In this document: piece after piece, positions 1-5,314 of the stretch
Layout of the letters: the number at the start of each line of letters is the position of its first letter
Position numbering within the stretch: the first letter of the stretch is position 1
DNA from: Clostridia bacterium
GTDB taxonomy: Bacteria > Bacillota_A > Clostridia > Christensenellales > Aristaeellaceae
Length of the DNA: 5,314 nucleotides
Direction of reading: 5' to 3'
Assembly: GCA_017399225.1 (NCBI GenBank)
Contig: JAFQEB010000121.1
Span: forward strand, 1 to 5,314
Notes under the pieces: model-generated
Told to the model about the DNA's origin: nothing
The model's input: the letters and a program-made list of their open reading frames with translations, nothing else
Databases searched by the model: none
Made by a program: the position numbers and the translations under genes

Positions 1-24
1 GGCTGCGGTGCTGGGCGGCTCGGG

Positions 25-76
25 TTGCAGAGGGTTTAACTGAATTTCCGCTTTCAGCGGAAGAAACCCTCTGCAA
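25..76. repeat. Two-tier inverted repeat (long hairpin)
   Basis: A perfect 13-base arm at 25-37 (TTGCAGAGGGTTT) is complementary to 64-76. Inside it a second 7-base hairpin (46-52 with 56-62) closes on a 3-base loop. The symmetry is seen directly. Neither strand has a T-run after the stem, so it does not look like a normal intrinsic terminator. It may be an intergenic repeat unit or a small non-autonomous element. No coding sequence overlaps it convincingly. Confidence 0.6.
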
Positions 77-85
77 ATTCGCCGC

Positions 86-175
86 TACATTTCCTTTGCG
101 GGCTGTACTGCAGCCGCTGGGGGCTGGCAATATGCTCGCTGTACTTTCCTTTGCAGGCTGCGGCTTAATGCAGCC
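86..175. repeat. Two diverged copies of a hairpin-bearing direct repeat
   Basis: TTTCCTTTGC followed by (G/A)GGCTG occurs at 90-105 and again at 145-160, 55 bases apart, with one mismatch in 16. In each copy the GGCTG is followed by a complementary CAGCC (101-105 with 111-115; 156-161 with 170-175), so both copies end in a small hairpin whose loop differs. The first 8 bases of the window (GGCTGCGG) match 156-163, so a third copy may lie across the left edge. This looks like intergenic repeat DNA. I cannot name the family. Confidence 0.5.
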
Positions 176-179
176 CAAA

Positions 180-231
180 GGCGCCCTCTCGAGGGAGCTG
201 GCATCGCCGTAAGGCGATGACTGAGGGAGCC
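180..231. repeat. Palindromic intergenic repeat element (GAGGGAGC type)
   Basis: The element has three parts. The left arm GGCGCCCTC (180-188) is complementary, with one mismatch, to GAGGGAGCC at 223-231. Its core GCGCCCTC can instead pair, also with one mismatch, with a nearer copy of GAGGGAGC at 191-198. Between the two right-hand copies lies a perfect 7-bp hairpin, CATCGCC/GGCGATG (202-208 with 213-219), closed by a GTAA loop. From memory, the pattern 'GAGGGAGCTG, variable hairpin, ACTGAGGGAG' is a common dispersed repeat in genomes of gut Firmicutes. I could not check this by search. It lies downstream of the four-gene operon, beyond the predicted terminator. Confidence 0.65.
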
Positions 232-319
232 TGCGCGAGTTGCTTTACACGCCAAGCCGCAAAGTACTCGTATTCAGCAAATTCAATTTTCCCGCTCTCA
301 TTCTTTATCGAAGCAATGC

Positions 320-349
320 AAAAGCCGCAAGCCTGCCAGGGCTTGCGGC
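320..349 (-). terminator. Rho-independent terminator of the minus-strand operon
   Basis: A perfect 10-bp GC-rich stem (324-333 with 340-349, GCCGCAAGCC and its complement) with a 6-base loop is followed on the minus strand by TTTT (323-320). It lies 120 bases beyond the last stop codon of the minus-strand gene set, with no gene between, so it is well placed to end that transcript. The T-run is short, so termination may be incomplete. Confidence 0.7.
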
Positions 350-469
350 AATGCGAAGGGCAACGCCTTCCTTTTCATCAATTCCTACTGTACAAGGGCA
401 TACCTGCTCGTCATTTTGCTTCATTACCCGATCGTGCGCAAAGGCCATAGCTCCGGCGCAGCCTTCCGC

Positions 470-1534
470 TCACGCCTGCTCCGTCACGGCCTCCAGCTGG
501 CGCTGGGTCAGCCGCCTGGCCGCCTTGGTTTCCTCTGCCTGCTTCCGCACAGCCCGCAGGGACTGGGTCACCGCATCCAGCTGCTCCATGGCGGACTGCA
601 GTTCCTCCTCGGCGCGCTGCCTGTCCAGCACGGCACGGCCCGCGTCCAGCTGCGCGGTCTCCCGCTCGCTGCGGAGCTTTGCCAGCGCTGCCTCGGCCTC
701 CTGCGTCTGCGTGCGAAGCGCTTCAAGGCTCGCCTGGCTTGCCTCCAGCTCCCTGGACGCCTCGGCGAAGCGGGATTCCAGCTCCCGCTGCTCCGCCACA
801 GCCTTTTCCAGCGCAGCCGCAGCCTCCTGCAGCTGTGCATCCAGCTTTCCGATGGCCTCGCGGGCCTCCTGGGCGCTGCCCTGCAGGATCCTCCGGGCCG
901 CCAGCTGGGCATATTCCCGATCAGTCTCCTGATTGGCCTGCAGCTGCTCCAGCCGGGCGCGAAGCGTCGCATTCTCGGCCCGGAGCGCCTCCAGCTGGGG
1001 CGAGGCCTCACCGGCAGACGCTGCGGCAGACGTCTGCTGCGGCACAGGCTGCTTCACCTCGCGGGGATCCGCCGTCCGGATGGCCGCCCGGGCATTGAGG
1101 ACCGCTGCCTTCTTTTCCCGTCCGCGGGCTGAAATATGCTGCAGCAGCCCCCTGAGCCTGCCGCCCAGCTCCTCGTCCACAAGGGCCGCAGGCAGCTTGC
1201 CCGCATCGGACAGCTGCTGCACCTCCGTCCAGGGCAGGGTGCGCCCGTCCACCACAAAGGGCAGACCACGCCCCACATCCCGCGGGAAGCGGCTCCCGCC
1301 GATCACGGCTTCATAGCATTCCCACAGGGCCGCCGCGTCCAGGAGGTACATGTGCTCCAGTTCATCCTTTTCCAGCGCCTTGCCCCACCGGGACAGCAGC
1401 TCGCAATCCCTGGCAGCAGCCTCATCCCGCAGCGCAGCCCGGATATCCAGGTAATACTGCCTGCGGGGAGCCTTTGTGCGCGCAAGAACGCCGCCGTCCG
1501 TCAGATCCTGCTGATACAGCGCATATGCCTTCAT
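470..1534 (-). CDS. Coiled-coil protein with the same N-terminal domain as the operon's first protein
   Basis: 354 residues, no signal peptide or membrane segment, so probably cytoplasmic. Residues 1-80 align with the N-terminus of the product of 2870-4114. Both begin M-x-A-x-x-L-Y-x-x-D, continue with an R..Y....R.AL.DE pattern, and reach a shared A-A-L-x-E-C-Y-E motif (here 68-75). A less conserved segment with a Trp (about 91-107) follows, then a low-complexity Gln/Ala/Ser linker (about 160-180). From about 181 to 350 it is a long Glu/Ala/Arg/Leu-rich coiled coil, starting with a leucine-spaced stretch. It lacks the GrpE-like C-terminal region of its relative. The start is firm: an in-frame TGA lies directly before the ATG, and GGGAGG lies 8 bases upstream. 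It begins 3 bases after the preceding gene's stop. The function is unknown; a structural or partner-binding role through the coiled coil is inferred. Similarity to SMC or tropomyosin-like proteins would be composition only. Confidence 0.85.
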   Translation of the reverse strand: MKAYALYQQDLTDGGVLARTKAPRRQYYLDIRAALRDEAAARDCELLSRWGKALEKDELEHMYLLDAAALWECYEAVIGGSRFPRDVGRGLPFVVDGRTLPWTEVQQLSDAGKLPAALVDEELGGRLRGLLQHISARGREKKAAVLNARAAIRTADPREVKQPVPQQTSAAASAGEASPQLEALRAENATLRARLEQLQANQETDREYAQLAARRILQGSAQEAREAIGKLDAQLQEAAAALEKAVAEQRELESRFAEASRELEASQASLEALRTQTQEAEAALAKLRSERETAQLDAGRAVLDRQRAEEELQSAMEQLDAVTQSLRAVRKQAEETKAARRLTQRQLEAVTEQA

Positions 1535-1537
1535 TCA

Positions 1538-1990
1538 TCAGCCCTCCCGGTGCAGCGTGCGGGAGGCCATGGCGCGGCTCTGCAATTCCGTGCGCCTTGC
1601 CTCCATCTCCGTCCGCATCAGCTCCACATGGAGCTTCTGCGCATTCTCCACCGCGCGGCGGAGCTCCTCACGCTGCTTCTCGATCTGCGCCACGCTGCGG
1701 CTGGCTTCCTCCGCCACCGCCTGCTCCTGCTGATCCATCTGGCTCTTCTGCCGGGCAAACATATCGCAAGCCGTCTGGGCGAGGCTCAGCTGGGTGTCCA
1801 GCAGCATCTGCTGCACCTGCTCGTCCGGCGTGATCTGCGTGCGCATGTACTTGCCGACATAGGCCGCCATGGCGCTGCTGAGCTGCAGCAGCTCGTGAGT
1901 CAGCGCTGCATCGCGCTGCGTATCCAGCTTGCCCAGCACATCCGCCAGCTGGCGCTTGAGCGCTTCCCGGCGTACGGTTTCCATATCCAT
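1538..1990 (-). CDS. Small, mostly helical protein of unknown function
   Basis: 150 residues, predicted almost wholly alpha-helical. An N-terminal helical part (about 1-50) is followed by a short break at T-P-D-E (54-57), then a second helical part. The stretch from about 83 to 140 is rich in Gln, Glu and Arg and looks like a coiled coil. There is one Cys (75), no signal peptide and no membrane segment. An in-frame TGA six codons upstream limits the start to the ATG at 1990 or the one at 1984. GGGAG lies 9 bases before the first and AGGAG 9 bases before the second, so the choice is open. It sits between the cysteine-rich gene (64-base gap) and the last coiled-coil gene (3-base gap), so it is surely co-transcribed. 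I do not recognise the family. A helical partner or adaptor of the two larger coiled-coil products is inference only. Confidence 0.8.
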   Translation of the reverse strand: MDMETVRREALKRQLADVLGKLDTQRDAALTHELLQLSSAMAAYVGKYMRTQITPDEQVQQMLLDTQLSLAQTACDMFARQKSQMDQQEQAVAEEASRSVAQIEKQREELRRAVENAQKLHVELMRTEMEARRTELQSRAMASRTLHREG

Positions 1991-2019
1991 AGGCTCCTGC
2001 TCCCTTCATGGGCAGTTAT

Positions 2020-2033
2020 CGGGGCGATCCCCG
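2020..2033. other. Short GC hairpin in the intercistronic gap
   Basis: CGGGG (2020-2024) and CCCCG (2029-2033) form a 5-bp stem with a 4-base loop in the only sizeable gap (64 bases) inside the operon. No T-run follows, so it is not a terminator. It could mark an RNA processing or stability point between the second and third cistrons, or be chance in GC-rich DNA. Confidence 0.3.
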
Positions 2034-2054
2034 GTCAAGTGCGTGTCATACCGC

Positions 2055-2882
2055 TCACGCGGGCAGTATGGGGGCGCTCACAGGCTTCCTGAGCGCAGGG
2101 CTGTTGAGGTGGCAGCGCAGGGTATCCTTCTCCTTGCTCAGCCCGATGGTGAACACCAGCCCCGATTCCGGCAGCCCCAGCTCCGCCAGCTTCACCCGGC
2201 AGCAGGCGCCGTCCACCTCGAAGGCAAGCTCGCTGCCCGGCGCGCCATACATCTGCGGCGCCTCCGGCAGAGGCTCCCCGGTGAGGAGCTCCAGGGGCGT
2301 TTCCGGCCCGGCCAGGGGGATGCTGCGGGGGGCGATACTGCCATCCAGCCCCCGGGCCAGCACCTGCAGCGTGACGCTGCGGCCCAGCAGATCCGCCTCC
2401 GAGCGCACCACGCCCAGGAAGCGCAGCATGTCATCCGGGGCCAGGGGCGCAAAGGACAGCATGGCGCGCACCCGGTATTCCGCCGGGTAATACCCGGAGA
2501 GCCGCCCGATGGCCAGCACACTGCTGAAGGGGCGGTTGGTGCACTGCCTGATGGAATTCTCACACAGCGCGTCAATGTACGCGCCATAGGTATTGCTGAA
2601 GTCCTTCAGCTGCTCGCCGCAGCCTGCATCCCTGAGGGGGTGCATACCCGACATGATATACCGGCGGAGGGGTTTGCTGCGCCGGGCGATCTCCATTTCC
2701 GTCAGGCGAACCTTCGGCCAGTTGGTGATCTGGCACAGCTGGGTCGCCTTTGCGCCCAGGCCCAGGGGCCGGCAGTACCAGGAGGAGCCTTCGTCCAGAT
2801 CCATGACCATCACAGGCTCCTGCACGCCGCACTGCTCCCAGTGGGCGCAGGCCGCAAGCTCTGCCCTGTTCATGCCTGCCAT
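2055..2882 (-). CDS. Cysteine-rich protein of unknown function, second gene of the operon
   Basis: 275 residues from the chosen start. An ATG further upstream at 2954 is in frame but would overlap the previous gene by 85 bases. The ATG at 2882 has a GGAGGGGGG tract (2890-2898) ending 7 bases upstream and gives a 13-base overlap. A third option, the ATG at 2873, makes an ATGA stop-start overlap with the previous gene, but its ribosome site is farther away. The protein looks globular and mixed alpha/beta, unlike its coiled-coil neighbours. It has ten cysteines (12, 18, 37, 50, 88, 107, 114, 227, 228, 257), which are not spaced like a classical zinc finger. Aromatic and basic patches occur near 35-60. 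The C-terminal third (about 160-260) has alternating hydrophobic residues typical of beta strands. There is no signal peptide, so the cysteines probably face a reducing cytoplasm. Overlap with the GrpE-like gene suggests translational coupling and possibly a shared complex. I recognise no family. Confidence 0.82.
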   Translation of the reverse strand: MAGMNRAELAACAHWEQCGVQEPVMVMDLDEGSSWYCRPLGLGAKATQLCQITNWPKVRLTEMEIARRSKPLRRYIMSGMHPLRDAGCGEQLKDFSNTYGAYIDALCENSIRQCTNRPFSSVLAIGRLSGYYPAEYRVRAMLSFAPLAPDDMLRFLGVVRSEADLLGRSVTLQVLARGLDGSIAPRSIPLAGPETPLELLTGEPLPEAPQMYGAPGSELAFEVDGACCRVKLAELGLPESGLVFTIGLSKEKDTLRCHLNSPALRKPVSAPILPA

Positions 2883-4114
2883 GGCTGATCCCCCCTCCGT
2901 ACATGCACCACCGCGCGCACCAGCGTCTGACCCGCCTGCGCGCCGTCTGCCCACATGACGCCCGGGGTCTCCGCCCGGTCGATCACCGCCGTGGCCAGCG
3001 GTGCGTCATTCATTCCTGCGCTGGCCAGGCTGTGCTTTGCCGGGTCAAAGGCCTCTCCGGCCTGCGGGCGGAACACCCGCATCCCCAGCAGGACAAGCGC
3101 CTGCTCCAGCTGTCTGATATGGCTCTCCAGCGTCGTGTACAGCCCACCCAGGGACGCCAGCAGCGCCGCATCCGCGCCATCCATCTGCGCCTGGGCGATC
3201 ACCCGCGAGGTCTCCTGCTTCACAGCAGCCTCCAGGGCCGTATAGCTGCGGGCCAGAAAGTGGTGATCCGCGCTGTACAGCCGGCCCTGCCAGCCCGTGA
3301 GCTGCTCCTCCAGGCGTTGCTGCATTGCCGTCAGCTCCGCCCGCATGTCCTCCTGCAGACGGGCATAGGCCTCCGCCCGGTCATCCCCGGCTCGCTGCGC
3401 ATCGTCTGCCGCCTGCAGCTGCTCCCGGGCAGAGCGGCCGAGCGCCTCCTGCAGGGCCCCTTCCGCCTCAATGCGGCGCTGGGCAAGCTCCTGCTCAAGG
3501 GCCTCCTCCGCCTGACGGCGGCGCAGGGACAGCCGCTGCTCGATCTGGCTGGTGATACAACCCTCCTCCAGCGCGGCGATCCGGGCACGAAGCTCTTCCC
3601 GCTGGGCGCGGAGGGCGGCATTGTCCTCCTCCAGGGCTCTGTTGAGCGTCAGCAGGCTGTCGATCTCCTTGCGGGCCGCCCGGGTGATATCCGGCCGCAC
3701 CGTTTCATCCCGCACGGCGGTCAGCTGCAGGCTGACGTTCCGCAGCCGCAGCAGCAGCTGGGCAAACTCCGGGTTATCCACCCGGTAGGAAGCGCCGGGC
3801 CCCAAGTCCCGCCAGCGGAAGCGTTCCTCCTCGCTGCGGTAGATATGGGGCACGAACTCGCTGGCGTCCTGCATGGGGCGGTTCTCCACGATCATCTCAT
3901 AGCATTCCCGGAGGGCCGCAAACTCCAGCATCGGCAGCGCCTTTCCGGCGTCCGCCTCCGCCAGCATCGCATCGAGGAATTCGCTTTGCCCCTCCCGCAT
4001 CAGTTCGTCATGCAGCGCGTCCCGCAGGAGGGCAAAATACTCCTGCCGGGGCATACGCGCGCCCGTCTCTTTCCGGCTTCGCCGATCCTCGCGGTACAGC
4101 TCCATCGCCGTCAT
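2870..4114 (-). CDS. Coiled-coil protein with a GrpE-like C-terminal domain
   Basis: 414 residues, cytoplasmic. The N-terminal domain (about 1-135) is shared with the product of 470-1534 and includes A-A-L-R-E-C-Y-E at 66-73. A long charged coiled coil follows (about 145-275), then a helical stretch (about 285-340). The last part resembles the beta-wing of GrpE: L-G-M-R-V-F-R-P (343-350), then E-A-F-D-P-A-K-H (354-361), and a closing strand ending R-A-V-V-H-V-R-R (400-407). Family knowledge: GrpE is a dimer with a long paired helix and a C-terminal beta domain that opens the nucleotide cleft of DnaK. The match is partial, the N-terminal extension is unusual, and the length is about twice that of normal GrpE (roughly 200), so this is not the housekeeping grpE. 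It may regulate an Hsp70-like protein encoded elsewhere. The start is firm: an in-frame TGA directly precedes the ATG, with AGGAGG 9 bases upstream. First gene of the operon; its stop overlaps the next gene. Confidence 0.8.
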   Translation of the reverse strand: MTAMELYREDRRSRKETGARMPRQEYFALLRDALHDELMREGQSEFLDAMLAEADAGKALPMLEFAALRECYEMIVENRPMQDASEFVPHIYRSEEERFRWRDLGPGASYRVDNPEFAQLLLRLRNVSLQLTAVRDETVRPDITRAARKEIDSLLTLNRALEEDNAALRAQREELRARIAALEEGCITSQIEQRLSLRRRQAEEALEQELAQRRIEAEGALQEALGRSAREQLQAADDAQRAGDDRAEAYARLQEDMRAELTAMQQRLEEQLTGWQGRLYSADHHFLARSYTALEAAVKQETSRVIAQAQMDGADAALLASLGGLYTTLESHIRQLEQALVLLGMRVFRPQAGEAFDPAKHSLASAGMNDAPLATAVIDRAETPGVMWADGAQAGQTLVRAVVHVRRGDQPWQA

Positions 4115-4173
4115 TCATTTCGCCCTCCTTTCTCGTTTTCCCCGCTGTGACAAATTCACCGATCATATGCTTC

Positions 4174-4202
4174 AGTATACCATTTTGCGCCGGGCAATTC
4201 AA
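4174..4202 (-). promoter_or_regulatory. Extended -10 promoter for the minus-strand operon
   Basis: On the minus strand, TTGAAT (4202-4197) resembles the -35 box. After a 17-base spacer, TATACT (4179-4174) matches the -10 box at five of six positions, and TGG directly before it gives an extended -10. Spacing and sequence fit a vegetative sigma factor. Transcription would start near 4167, giving a leader of about 50 bases before the first gene. Confidence 0.65.
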
Positions 4203-4226
4203 GCGCTTCCCCAAAGGAAGTGTAAA

Positions 4227-4237
4227 ATCCGCCGGAT
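4227..4237. promoter_or_regulatory. Short palindrome between the divergent promoters
   Basis: ATCCG-C-CGGAT is a perfect 5-base inverted repeat around one central base, lying between the two candidate -35 boxes. A second palindrome, AAGCGCTT (4201-4208), touches the minus-strand -35 box. Either could be an operator for a regulator acting on both directions. Such short palindromes also arise by chance. Confidence 0.25.
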
Positions 4238-4241
4238 ATAC

Positions 4242-4270
4242 TTCCCATTCTTCCGATTCTGTGGTATCCT
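4242..4270 (+). promoter_or_regulatory. Candidate promoter for the CHAP hydrolase gene
   Basis: TTCCCA (4242-4247) is a partial -35 box. After 17 bases comes TATCCT (4265-4270), preceded by TGG, an extended -10 as in the opposing promoter. An overlapping alternative -10, TATAAA (4270-4275), is closer to consensus but has no good -35. Either way the transcript would start about 40 bases before the gene. Confidence 0.45.
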
Positions 4271-4319
4271 ATAAAGTGCGGGGTTATGCCCGACGCTTTC
4301 CTGCAAGGAGACCGTAACG

Positions 4320-5314
4320 ATGAAACACCTGCTGCGGTGGACTGCCGCACTTTTGCTGATGCTGCTCATCTGCCCCGGCGCGCTGGCAGCCTCCACGCCC
4401 ACGCCGCCTCCGCTGGCCATCGAGCCCACCCGGGTGGAGCCGCCCAGGGTCATCCGCGACACGCTGGACATCGCCTATGCGGAGTGGGCGGAGCTTGCCG
4501 GCAAGACCCTTCCCCGCGTGAACAAGTATACCGAATGGCGCGGCAAGGGCGTCGGCTTCGGCTGGTGCGCCGGCTATGTGACCTGGTGCATGATGGAAGC
4601 CGGCGTGCCCATGTATGAGAAGGAGCATTTCCTGGACAACTCCAACGACACGAAGGAGGGCTTCTTCCCCGTGGAGGGCGTGATGCACGCCCAGGAGGCA
4701 GGCGTCGGCAATCTGCTGCAGTCCTACCTGCGCATGAACCGCACCTCGAAGATCCCCCAGCCGGGCTTCATCCTGGTCTACGGCTGCTCCTACAACAAGA
4801 CCATCCACGTGGGCCTCGTGTACGACGTGGAGGCCCTGGGCGACGGCCGCTACCGCATCACCACGCTGGAGGGCAACATGTCCAACCGCGTGAAGATGTA
4901 CATCCGCGATTATGACATGAATGCAGAGGTCAACACCAACAACCGGCGCTCCACCAACCTCTTCGAGATCCCGGAGGAGGATCGCATCCTGCCCGAAAGC
5001 ACCTATGTGGACTATTCCGTCCCCTCGGCCAAGCCCTCCAGCAGCGCAGGCAGCAAGTACAGCTACTATGTGCATTGCTTCCTGATGCCCTGGGTGCCCG
5101 GCGATCCGACCCTGCCGACCCCGGAACCCACCGCCGTGCCGACGCCCGCGCCCACGGCCACCCCGGAGCCCACCGAGGCTCCGACCCCTGTGCCGACAGC
5201 CACCCCCACTGCGACCCCCACGGCCACGCCGACCGCGACGCCGACCGCGACCCCTACGGCCACCCCGGCGCCGACCCCGGCGCCGACGCCGACTCCGACG
5301 CCCCCCCCCACCCC
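4320..5314 (+). CDS. Secreted CHAP-domain cell-wall hydrolase with Thr/Pro-rich tail (3' end outside the window)
   Basis: 331 codons are visible, with no stop before the window edge. Residues 1-23 form a signal peptide: K2/R6, a leucine-rich core, and A-L-A before a likely cut at 23/24. C18 is not in a lipobox, so this is not a lipoprotein. Residues about 48-255 form a CHAP (papain-like NlpC/P60 fold) domain. The catalytic Cys is probably C83, in W-C-A-G-Y-V-T-W-C, and the His is H163, in I-H-V-G-L-V-Y. E184/N186, in L-E-G-N-M-S-N, supply the third polar position. CHAP enzymes cut peptidoglycan as amidases or endopeptidases; which bond is cut here cannot be told. From about 263 the chain is almost only Thr, Pro and Ala with a few Glu and Val, a typical wall-spanning linker, and may lead to a further domain beyond the edge. 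AAGGAG (4305-4310) lies 9 bases before the ATG. The gene is divergent from the minus-strand operon. A role in remodelling the cell's own wall is more likely than a phage lysin, because of the signal peptide and the lack of phage genes. Confidence 0.9.
   Translation, partial: MKHLLRWTAALLLMLLICPGALAASTPTPPPLAIEPTRVEPPRVIRDTLDIAYAEWAELAGKTLPRVNKYTEWRGKGVGFGWCAGYVTWCMMEAGVPMYEKEHFLDNSNDTKEGFFPVEGVMHAQEAGVGNLLQSYLRMNRTSKIPQPGFILVYGCSYNKTIHVGLVYDVEALGDGRYRITTLEGNMSNRVKMYIRDYDMNAEVNTNNRRSTNLFEIPEEDRILPESTYVDYSVPSAKPSSSAGSKYSYYVHCFLMPWVPGDPTLPTPEPTAVPTPAPTATPEPTEAPTPVPTATPTATPTATPTATPTATPTATPAPTPAPTPTPTPPPT
5196..5267 (+). repeat. Six tandem 12-base units encoding Thr-Ala-Thr-Pro
   Basis: Codons 293-316 of the CHAP gene are six consecutive Thr-Ala-Thr-Pro units. 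The third codon bases vary between units, so the DNA copies are imperfect while the protein repeat is exact. This suggests selection for the peptide rather than very recent duplication. Flanking sequence on both sides is also Thr/Pro-rich. Copy number could vary between strains. Confidence 0.85.

Noticed and set aside
25..240. CRISPR array or toxin-antitoxin locus in the repeat region
   Set aside because: The repeats are only two copies, diverged and not evenly spaced with unique spacers, and there is no plausible small gene pair.
355..374. Possible plus-strand terminator (GAAGG/CCTTC stem followed by CTTTT)
   Set aside because: The stem is only about 5 bp with a 6-base loop, and no plus-strand gene lies upstream to need it.
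217..932. Plus-strand open frames across the repeat region and the end of the operon
   Set aside because: They start inside the palindromic repeat, cross the minus-strand terminator and run antisense to a real gene. Composition is Ser/Ala/Cys-rich without a domain pattern.
1136..2092. Long plus-strand open frame opposite the two last operon genes (318 codons)
   Set aside because: It is rich in His, Leu, Gln and Arg with no domain pattern, has no ribosome site, and lies antisense to genes with good starts and coiled-coil structure. Such open frames are expected in GC-rich DNA.
470..4114. Reading the coiled-coil proteins as SMC, phage tail-tape or other named coiled-coil families
   Set aside because: Similarity would rest on Glu/Ala/Gln/Arg composition alone. 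There are no Walker motifs, hinge or phage structural neighbours.
2903..4150. 415-codon plus-strand open frame opposite the GrpE-like gene
   Set aside because: It is a mirror of the minus-strand gene. The minus strand has a firm start, a Shine-Dalgarno site, a paralogue and a recognisable C-terminus; the plus-strand product has none of these.
4284..5075. 263-codon minus-strand open frame opposite the CHAP gene
   Set aside because: The plus strand encodes a signal peptide and CHAP catalytic motifs, so this is an antisense artefact rich in Val, His, Gly and Ala.
5066..5311. Minus-strand Gly/Val-repeat protein
   Set aside because: It is the complement of the Thr/Pro/Ala repeat in the CHAP gene and has no independent support.

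Overview
The window looks like chromosomal DNA of a GC-rich, Gram-positive Clostridia-type bacterium, probably a gut Firmicute. This is inference from four things: strong AGGAGG-type ribosome sites, tightly packed short operons, a secreted CHAP hydrolase with a Thr/Pro-rich tail, and an intergenic palindromic repeat of a type I recall from gut Firmicutes. No marker gene fixes the taxon.

Layout. Positions 1-469 hold no convincing gene. They contain a two-tier inverted repeat, two diverged copies of a hairpin-forming repeat, a compact palindromic element and, at 320-349, a minus-strand terminator. Positions 470-4114 hold four minus-strand genes, transcribed right to left. The order is a 414-residue coiled-coil protein with a GrpE-like C-terminus, a 275-residue cysteine-rich protein of unknown function, a 150-residue helical protein, and a 354-residue coiled-coil protein. 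The N-terminal domain of the last protein is recognisably related to that of the first. Positions 4115-4319 are a divergent intergenic region with back-to-back candidate promoters. From 4320 to the right edge runs a plus-strand secreted CHAP-domain cell-wall hydrolase that enters a Thr/Pro repeat and leaves the window unfinished.

How the genes may work together. The minus-strand set looks like a complete transcription unit: a good extended -10 promoter (4174-4202), four closely spaced cistrons (one 13-base overlap, a 64-base gap, a 3-base gap) and a terminator 120 bases past the last stop. The GrpE-like wing in the first protein suggests a link to an Hsp70 (DnaK-type) chaperone, but no Hsp70 or J-domain gene is in the window. 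The shared N-terminal domain in the first and last products suggests that they bind the same partner or each other through their coiled coils. I do not recognise this operon as a named system, and it is the best candidate here for something undescribed. The divergent CHAP gene may simply be a neighbour, although the two promoters are close enough to share a regulator.
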